Positions 58,862 to 64,000 of a DNA stretch of 64,000 nt are shown here, in pieces. The position numbers were made by a program, and so were the translations under genes. The notes below the pieces were generated by a model. That model was not told where the DNA came from. It ran no database searches and saw only the letters and a list, made by a program, of their open reading frames with translations. The first letter of the stretch is position 1. The number at the start of each line of letters is the position of its first letter. The DNA comes from Teichococcus rhizosphaerae (lineage in GTDB: Bacteria > Pseudomonadota > Alphaproteobacteria > Acetobacterales > Acetobacteraceae), in contig NZ_PDNU01000037.1 of assembly GCF_002631185.1 (NCBI RefSeq), positions 1 through 64,000 of the forward strand. Reading direction: 5' to 3'.

Positions 58862-58913
58862 CCCATAACTGTATAACTCTTTGACTCTTTGACTCTTGAA
58901 ACACTTCTAAAAG
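58862..58913 (+). other. AT-rich unwinding region
   Basis: About 52 bases with strongly reduced GC, containing CTCTTTGACT repeated, directly beyond the iteron array. Its place matches the DNA unwinding element of iteron origins. Confidence 0.6.
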
Positions 58914-59023
58914 GTCTGGCGGAGAAAACGCCCGTCCAGCCGGGAAAGCAGGATGCGGCCAAGTTCGGGAAAGCCCTGAAAAGGGCCATGAGAAGCGGAG
59001 ACCAGAAGCCGCTTTCCGCAAGT

Positions 59024-59155
59024 GTCGGCGTAATGACGAGTCTGATCGCGCTATCAAGCGCTAAATCAACTCTGGGTTGATAAACAGCAACTCAATTCAA
59101 AATCTCGAGTTGATTCCTGGTGTAGCCAGGAAATTGCGGTCGTCGCGACACCGAC
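59024..59155. repeat. Degenerate distal iterons
   Basis: GTCGGCGTAATGACGAG (59024-59040), inverted, matches the iteron at 15 of 17 positions; GTCGTCGCGACACCGAC (59139-59155), direct, at 14 of 17. Both lie beyond the AT-rich tract, so iteron-like sites flank the likely unwinding region. Confidence 0.55.
59064..59115. repeat. Inverted repeat AATCAACTC / GAGTTGATT
   Basis: Perfect 9-bp arms at 59064-59072 and 59107-59115, 34 bases apart, in an AT-rich stretch on the far side of the origin. Related TTGAT and CAACTC words lie between. Function unknown; it could be a protein site. Confidence 0.45.
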
Positions 59156-59270
59156 AGGCCGAGGGTCTTTTCCATCAGGCAGGTCCAAAGCGCGGAGCCT
59201 CCTGCGTTCTTCTGAAAACAAGACCCGCAGCAACAACAGGATCGTCCAGGACGTTCCGGGGTGGAATTTA

Positions 59271-59279
59271 TGCGAAAAA
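59271..59279 (+). promoter_or_regulatory. TGCGAAAAA word upstream of the 59355 gene
   Basis: Exact word 75 bases before the ATG of the small membrane protein, followed by CGTTGGAAG. Confidence 0.45.
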
Positions 59280-59354
59280 CGTTGGAAGACGGGGCGCCAT
59301 GGCCTAAAAGGTCAGGCGCGGCGGCAAAGCCGTGAGACAGGACGGGAGAACCCC

Positions 59355-59633
59355 ATGCTTGATGGACGCCTGCTTGGCCCGCTCTTGCTTGCAACGGGCA
59401 GCACCGGGCTGCTGATGCCGGATCTTCCCCTCGGCTGGCTGGCGCCTCAGGATACCGCGCTGATCGGCCTCGCCCTCATCAGCCTGGGCGCCGGCCTTGC
59501 GCTGGCCGGCTGGCGGTCTGATCTCGCCGACGCCTCCTTCCAGGGCTATGCTGCGCTGCGTCAGATGATCCGGGGCGCGAGGCCTGGAGGGCCTGCCCGC
59601 CGGATGAAGATCCGCATACGGTGCGCGCGCTGA
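59355..59633 (+). CDS. Small membrane protein of unknown function
   Basis: 92 aa from an ATG with GGGAGA upstream. Two hydrophobic segments (LLGPLLLATGSTGLLMPDLPLGWL and TALIGLALISLGAGLALAGW), then a short basic tail. Not recognised. Confidence 0.55.
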   Translation: MLDGRLLGPLLLATGSTGLLMPDLPLGWLAPQDTALIGLALISLGAGLALAGWRSDLADASFQGYAALRQMIRGARPGGPARRMKIRIRCAR

Positions 59634-59709
59634 CAGCAGCAATCCCCGGCAGCCACGGGCCCACACCCCGCGAGGCCTGTCGCGCAGACCAAAATGGAAG
59701 GACTACAGC

Positions 59710-59934
59710 ATGAACGATCCCCTCAACGGCCGCGAGATCTGGGTGGTCTGGGGCGGGATTTTCCGTGACACCAGCTTCGCGGAACTGGAGGAGGGCACCG
59801 AGGAGCTGCACGGCCCCTTCCACAGCCTGGAAGCGGCCGAGAAGGTCTGGCTCGAGCGGATGCGCCGCATGGTGGACATCGCCTCGCACCGCCTCTTCGT
59901 GCTGCGCGCCCAGGCCGTGCCGGCCGGGCGGTGA
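59710..59934 (+). CDS. DUF4170-like small protein
   Basis: A 74-aa protein: IWVVWGGIFRDTSFAELEEGTEELHGPFHSLEAAEKVWLERMRRMVDIASHRLFVL follows the DUF4170 pattern (WVVGG, DTSFxxL, GTEExxGPF, A.KVW). That family is small, alphaproteobacterial and of unknown function. GGAAGG upstream. The next gene begins with a GTG that overlaps its stop codon. Confidence 0.6.
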   Translation: MNDPLNGREIWVVWGGIFRDTSFAELEEGTEELHGPFHSLEAAEKVWLERMRRMVDIASHRLFVLRAQAVPAGR

Positions 59935-60308
59935 GGCGCGGCCTTCTGGCCCGCCCGCACGCGCCGGCCGGAATGCCGGCCGGCGCGTGGCTGCGGCTCC
60001 GCTCCGCCATGGCGTGGCTGTTCGGCCTGTTCCGCATCGGTCCTGCCGCCCGGCTCCGGCGGGACCGCCGCGACCAGGCCCAGGAACGCCTGCTGGATGG
60101 CATGGCGGAGCGGATCGCGGTGCTGGAGATCGCCCTGCTGCGCGAACAACGCCAGACGCGGCATCAGGCGCTGCGGGCGGGGGAGGCGGAGGAGATGATC
60201 ATCCGCCTGCAATCAACCCTCGACCGGCTGCGGCGCGAAGGGCGCGAGCCGGGGCGGGAAAGCGGGATCGGCGTTCCCGCGCATCTATTCGCGAAACACG
60301 CGCGCTAG
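59931..60308 (+). CDS. Unknown coiled-coil protein
   Basis: 125 aa if started at the GTG (59931) overlapping the previous stop codon; an ATG at 60009 would give a shorter protein. A hydrophobic MAWLFGLFRIG patch is followed by a charged helix (LRRDRRDQAQERLLDGMAERIAVLEIALLREQRQTRHQALRAGEAEEMIIRLQSTLDRLRRE). Not recognised. Its end overlaps a convergent small gene by 24 bases. Confidence 0.45.
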   Translation: MRRGLLARPHAPAGMPAGAWLRLRSAMAWLFGLFRIGPAARLRRDRRDQAQERLLDGMAERIAVLEIALLREQRQTRHQALRAGEAEEMIIRLQSTLDRLRREGREPGRESGIGVPAHLFAKHAR

Positions 60309-60455
60309 GCGGGCCGCCCGCTCGGAGGGGGTGAGCCGCTGGGTTTCCGCAGAGCGCGCGGAAGGTTGCGCGGCGGCTTCCAGGCTCCGCCACATCGCCA
60401 CCCCGCAGAGCGCGAGAAGTGCCACAAGGATCAGGGCAAGAACGGTCCGGGGCAT
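60285..60455 (-). CDS. Tiny single-helix membrane protein
   Basis: A 56-aa frame on minus that starts MPRTVLALILVALLALCGVAM, a convincing signal-anchor helix, and continues with a soluble tail (SLEAAAQPSARSAETQR, then LTPSERAARLARVFRE). No strong ribosome site (GGCGACCGCC precedes the ATG). Not recognised; coding status is supported by the clean hydrophobic start and the charged end. Confidence 0.45.
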   Translation of the reverse strand: MPRTVLALILVALLALCGVAMWRSLEAAAQPSARSAETQRLTPSERAARLARVFRE

Positions 60456-60648
60456 GGCGGTCGCCTGAAGCTGGGCGCCGTCCTGGCGGGGAAGCCGAAG
60501 CCGGTCAGGGCATTAAGCTTTTATCAATAATTGCCTAATTCCACAAATTGAGGCTCCAGTCACCGCTGCTGCGGCCCATTCGCGGGTAACATCGCGGCGA
60601 GGCGGGCGGGAGCGTCCCCGCTCTCCGGATCATGCGGGATTCCTGCCG

Positions 60649-61395
60649 ATGCCCCTGCCCTCCACGCCGCGCTTCGTCGCGCCGCATTTCATCGAGACCG
60701 AGGGCTGCTCGGACATGGCGGGCCCGGTCCAGCGCGCCTGCGCCTTCACCACGGCGGTGCCGGGCTGGCCCCGCAACGCCGGAGGCGCGAGCCACCACCA
60801 CCGCTGCACCCTGTTTTCCGGCACGGGCCGCTGGAAGGAAGGCGAGCCCATGCGCTGGCGCACGGAAAGCTGGCCGCTTTCCAGCCGCGGGCCGGGCGGC
60901 CTGTTGCCGCCGGCCGCCGAGCCGCTGGTCATGGAGGGGCAGGCGCCGGGGCTGATGCAGGCCATCGCCCTGGCCCTGGGCGCCGCCTACAACCCGCCCT
61001 TCGCCACGGAAGGCGGAGCGGAGCCGGTGCGCTGCGTGGCGCCGGCTTTTGTGGAGATGCGCCGGGAGGCGGGCCTGCCGCGCATCTGGGCGTGCAGCCA
61101 CCTGAACACCCTGGAGCCGTCCTCCGCGGCGCAGCCCTGGACCCATCTGCAGACGATCTTCATCCGGGAATGGCCGGGGCGGGAGGCGCGGGCCAGGTTC
61201 CAGTGCGAGCTGGAGAGCCTGCCCTTCGGCACCGTGATCCCGGCCCAGGCCGTGGCGGCGCCGCGGGCGCCGCGCTGGTGGGCCGCCACGCTGGAGGAGG
61301 CCATGGGCGGAGCGCTGGAGGCGCTCTACGGCACCGCGCCGGCGGCGCACCGCCTGAAGCCGGGCCTGGGCGGGCGCGGCAAGGGCGCGGCCTGA
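60649..61395 (+). CDS. Unknown soluble protein
   Basis: A 248-aa protein, not recognised. Rich in Trp, His and Pro for this genome: VPGWPRNAGGASHHHRCTLFSGTGRWKEGEPMRWRTESWPL, VEMRREAGLPRIWACSHLNTLEPSSAAQPWTHLQTIFIREWPG. No export signal. The AT-rich tract at 60510-60545 upstream probably holds its promoter. Ends 31 bases before the convergent WGR gene. Confidence 0.6.
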   Translation: MPLPSTPRFVAPHFIETEGCSDMAGPVQRACAFTTAVPGWPRNAGGASHHHRCTLFSGTGRWKEGEPMRWRTESWPLSSRGPGGLLPPAAEPLVMEGQAPGLMQAIALALGAAYNPPFATEGGAEPVRCVAPAFVEMRREAGLPRIWACSHLNTLEPSSAAQPWTHLQTIFIREWPGREARARFQCELESLPFGTVIPAQAVAAPRAPRWWAATLEEAMGGALEALYGTAPAAHRLKPGLGGRGKGAA

Positions 61396-61426
61396 GGGCC
61401 ATCCCCGGCCTGGCGGGGCGGGGCCT

Positions 61427-61702
61427 TCAGCCCGTGGCGGCGCCCAGCAGCTCCGCCGGCAGCGGGGTTCCCAGGGCGGGGCGGTAGCCGCGCCGCAATT
61501 TCTGCCGCGCCAGGCGCTGCCCCGCCGCCTGCGCGTCCTCGGGACTCGCGTAAAGGTCGCGGCGGACCTGTCCCGCCGCCCCGTGCCGGCCCCATTCCCG
61601 CACCACGCACCACCCGCCCAGCAGATCGGCGGAGACGTAGAGCCGGTAGAAGCGGTTCATGTTGCGCGTCGGATCTTGGCGATGCAGCCAGAGGCTCAGC
61701 AT
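61427..61702 (-). CDS. WGR-domain protein
   Basis: 91 aa from the ATG at 61702; the frame extends to 61975 but that part overlaps the parA control region. The WGR fold is clear: LWLHRQDPTRNMNRFYRLYVSADLLGGWCVVREWGRHGAAGQVRRDLYASPEDAQAAGQRLARQKLRRGY. WGR domains bind nucleic acids in some proteins; small stand-alone versions are frequent on alphaproteobacterial plasmids. Divergent from parA. Confidence 0.85.
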   Translation of the reverse strand: MLSLWLHRQDPTRNMNRFYRLYVSADLLGGWCVVREWGRHGAAGQVRRDLYASPEDAQAAGQRLARQKLRRGYRPALGTPLPAELLGAATG

Positions 61703-61790
61703 GCGGGCGACACATCCGTCCGGAAACTTCCCCTGAATCTGCCCGGGCGCGCGGCCTGGCTGCAAGCGTGGCCGTTTTCCGTCGCTCTGC

Positions 61791-61815
61791 GTCAACCGAT
61801 CCTTGGGAGGTTGAC
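61791..61815. promoter_or_regulatory. Inverted repeat GTCAACC / GGTTGAC
   Basis: Perfect 7-bp arms (61791-61797 and 61809-61815) with an 11-base spacer, upstream of the large palindrome and of parA. A second candidate operator. Confidence 0.4.
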
Positions 61816-61851
61816 GACCCGGGGGGCCTCTGCCAGTCTCCGCAAAGCCCG

Positions 61852-61877
61852 GCCGTGTTCTGACGTCAGAACACGGC
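61852..61877. promoter_or_regulatory. 26-bp perfect palindrome before parA
   Basis: Arms GCCGTGTTCTGAC and GTCAGAACACGGC meet without a spacer to give a 26-bp perfect palindrome ending 24 bases before the parA GTG. It is the natural candidate for a ParB site (parS) or for the operator used by the HTH domain of this ParA. Confidence 0.7.
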
Positions 61878-61901
61878 GCAAAAGGAAGGGGAGGCCGCAC
61901 T

Positions 61902-62929
61902 GTGGAAGGCGGCACGCTGAAGGCCCTGCGGCTCGGGCTGCGGCTCAGCCAGACGGAGTTCAAGGACGCGCTCAACCGCGCGCTGGAGCGCAGCTACGAC
62001 AAGCCGCGCATCTCGCGCTGGGAGAACGGCCGGGAGCCGATCCCCGAGGAGGTGGGCCGCGCCGCCGCCGCCCTCGCTTCCGGCCAGCCGCGCCATGCCC
62101 GCACCCTGGTGCTGGCCAACCAGAAGGGCGGCGTGGGCAAGACGACCTCCGCGCTCAACCTGGCCTGCGGCATGGCCCGGCAGGGCGCGCGGGTGCTGCT
62201 GGTGGATCTCGACCCGCAGGCCACCGCCACGGTCGCGCTGATGACGGGCCACAGCGTCGAGGCCTACCGGCAGGGGCGCACCATGGCGCAGGTCCTGTTG
62301 CGGGACCGCCCCCTGGCGGAAGCCATCTTCCGGCACGACGACCCGCTGCTGGGCGGGCGGGCGGGCTTCGACCTGGCGCCGAGCCATATCGACCTCGCCG
62401 AGACGGATGGCCGGCGCGAGCCCGGCTTCGACGCCGCGCTGCGGGAGGCGCTGGAGCCGGTGCGCGGCGCCTATGACGCCATCATCCTGGATGCGCCGCC
62501 GAACCTCGGCACGCTGACCGTCATGGGGCTGGCGGCGGCGGATTGCGTCATCATCCCCGTGCGGACCGAGCCCTATGACAGCATGGGGGTGGGGCTGATC
62601 CTGGCCACCATCGGCAAGGTGCAGCGCCGCCTGAACCCTTCCCTGCGGCTGGCGGGGATCCTGCCCACGCAGTTCGGCGCCCGCAAATCGGTCGATCGCG
62701 AGGTGCTGGAGCAGCTCATCGGCGTGATGGAGGGCAAGGCGCCCGTGCTGGAAGCTGTGCCGGCCAGCGCCGTGTTCGGCCATGCCGCCCGCAACGGCCG
62801 CATCGCCCTGGAGGCCTCGCCCGGCGCCGCGGCGGCCGCAGTGTATGCGCGGCTCGCCGCCGCCCTGGCGGCAGGCGCGCCCCTGCCGGTCATGCCGCGC
62901 GAGGCCGTGGCGGAGGAGGGCTCCGGCCC

Positions 62930-62933
<4 letters not shown>
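61902..62933 (+). CDS. parA: ParA partition ATPase with N-terminal HTH
   Basis: 343 aa from a GTG with GGAAGGGGAGG upstream. Residues 4-60 form an HTH of the XRE kind (LRLGLRLSQTEFKDALNRAL, PRISRWENGREPIPEEVGRAAAALA). The deviant Walker A KGGVGKTT (75-82) and VLLVDLDPQATAT follow, then YDAIILDAPPNLGTLTVMGLAAADCVIIPV. As in type Ia partition ATPases, the HTH suggests autoregulation. Coupled to parB by a 4-base overlap. Confidence 0.93.
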
Positions 62934-63799
<866 letters not shown>

Positions 63800-63917
63800 G
63801 GGCCGGGAGCGGCATGGCCTCTCCTGTTCGGGGATGGCGGCGCCAGGGTTTTGAGCCTCCCGATGCCCTGGCGCCGCCCCCTGTCCTTCACGATTGCCGC
63901 CGGTGAAGGAAGGCGTG

Positions 63918-63957
63918 CCGGCGGCCCGCCCGGCATGGGACTGGGGCGGGCCGCCGG
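63918..63957. terminator. Strong hairpin after parB
   Basis: CCGGCGGCCCGCCC and GGGCGGGCCGCCGG are perfect 14-bp arms with a 12-base loop, between the parB end and a probable convergent gene. Confidence 0.65.
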
Positions 63958-63963
63958 AAGGGA

Positions 63964-64000
63964 TCAGAAGCCGCGGAAGAGCGTCTGCACCAGGGTGGAC
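63964..64000 (-). CDS. Possible 3-prime end of a gene cut by the window edge
   Basis: On minus a frame enters at the right edge and ends at a TGA (63964-63966), giving STLVQTLFRGF at the C-terminus. Placement just behind the hairpin fits a convergent gene, but only 11 residues are visible. Confidence 0.3.
   Translation of the reverse strand, partial: STLVQTLFRGF

Larger units (their letters stand above)
58510..59354. other. oriV: Iteron replication origin and flank
   Basis: 845 bases without a convincing gene. Contents: iterons 58580-58818, a perfect DnaA box at 58667-58675, an AT-rich tract at about 58862-58913 (with repeated CTTTGACT) suited to strand opening, two degenerate distal iterons at 59024-59040 and 59139-59155, an inverted repeat at 59064-59115 and a TGCGAAAAA word at 59271. 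A small frame at 58889-59080 has no supporting similarity. Confidence 0.8.

Noticed and set aside
58889-59080. 63-codon frame within the origin flank
   Set aside because: It contains a degenerate iteron and has no ribosome site or similarity; more likely origin DNA.
20253-59279. TGCGAAAAA words as the -12 element of sigma-54 promoters
   Set aside because: Only three of the eleven (20253, 42992, 59271) have GG exactly ten bases before the GC; the others do not.

Overview
The window is a very GC-rich stretch (roughly 70 percent by eye) that looks alphaproteobacterial. FlaF and FlbT sit next to a flagellin, MotE and DUF1217 or DUF6468-type proteins are present, and the replication initiator is of the RPA/RepA kind found on Rhodospirillales and Acetobacteraceae plasmids. 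A Roseomonas-like Acetobacteraceae host is my best inference; no rRNA or tRNA is present to settle it. The right end carries an iteron origin, repA and parAB, so the window is probably part of a large plasmid or chromid that carries the motility genes.

Layout. 0.3-5.3 kb: DUF1217 protein, flbT, flaF, flagellin, a FlgN-like chaperone and a rod-binding FlgJ-N protein, all on minus. 5.4-13.6 kb: a mixed segment with bactofilin, a degenerate tyrosine-recombinase-like protein, a protein made of two tandem ParB-like halves, fliJ, a secreted trypsin-like protease and several unknowns. 13.6-25.8 kb: a long minus-strand run fliF-fliH-fliN-fliP-flhX-fliG-(FliK-like)-motB-flgE-flgK-flgL-(unknown)-flgI. 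25.9-28.9 kb, plus: fliL-fliM-DUF6468-motE. 29-37.6 kb: two unknowns and a lytic transglycosylase, then motA-(large secreted helical protein)-flgF-flgG-flgA-flgH. 37.6-41.6 kb: a membrane protein and an fdhD / YdeP-type molybdopterin oxidoreductase pair that has nothing to do with motility. 41.6-52.6 kb: fliI, flgBC-fliEQ-flhA-fliR-flhB-fliL2, then flgD, fliK, cheZ and cheY. 52.7-55.2 kb: three unknown proteins. 55.3-57.4 kb: minCDE and an XRE regulator. 57.5-59.2 kb: repA and an iteron origin with a perfect DnaA box. 59.3-61.7 kb: small unknowns and a WGR protein. 61.8-63.8 kb: a 26-bp perfect palindrome, parA and parB.

Together the genes give nearly a full flagellum: export gate (FlhA, FlhB, FliP, FliQ, FliR), ATPase complex (FliH, FliI, FliJ), MS and C rings (FliF, FliG, FliM, FliN), rod, P and L rings, hook, junction proteins, filament, stators, and CheY with CheZ. 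Not seen are FliO, FliD, FliS, FlhF/FlhG, FliA/FlgM, RpoN, FlbD, CheA and chemoreceptors, so control and sensing must be encoded elsewhere. The most striking non-coding signal is a 9-bp word, TGCGAAAAA. It occurs 11 times exactly, always outside genes and always pointing into a downstream gene. The targets are several motility operons and also minCDE, which suggests one shared regulatory element for motility and division-site genes on this replicon.
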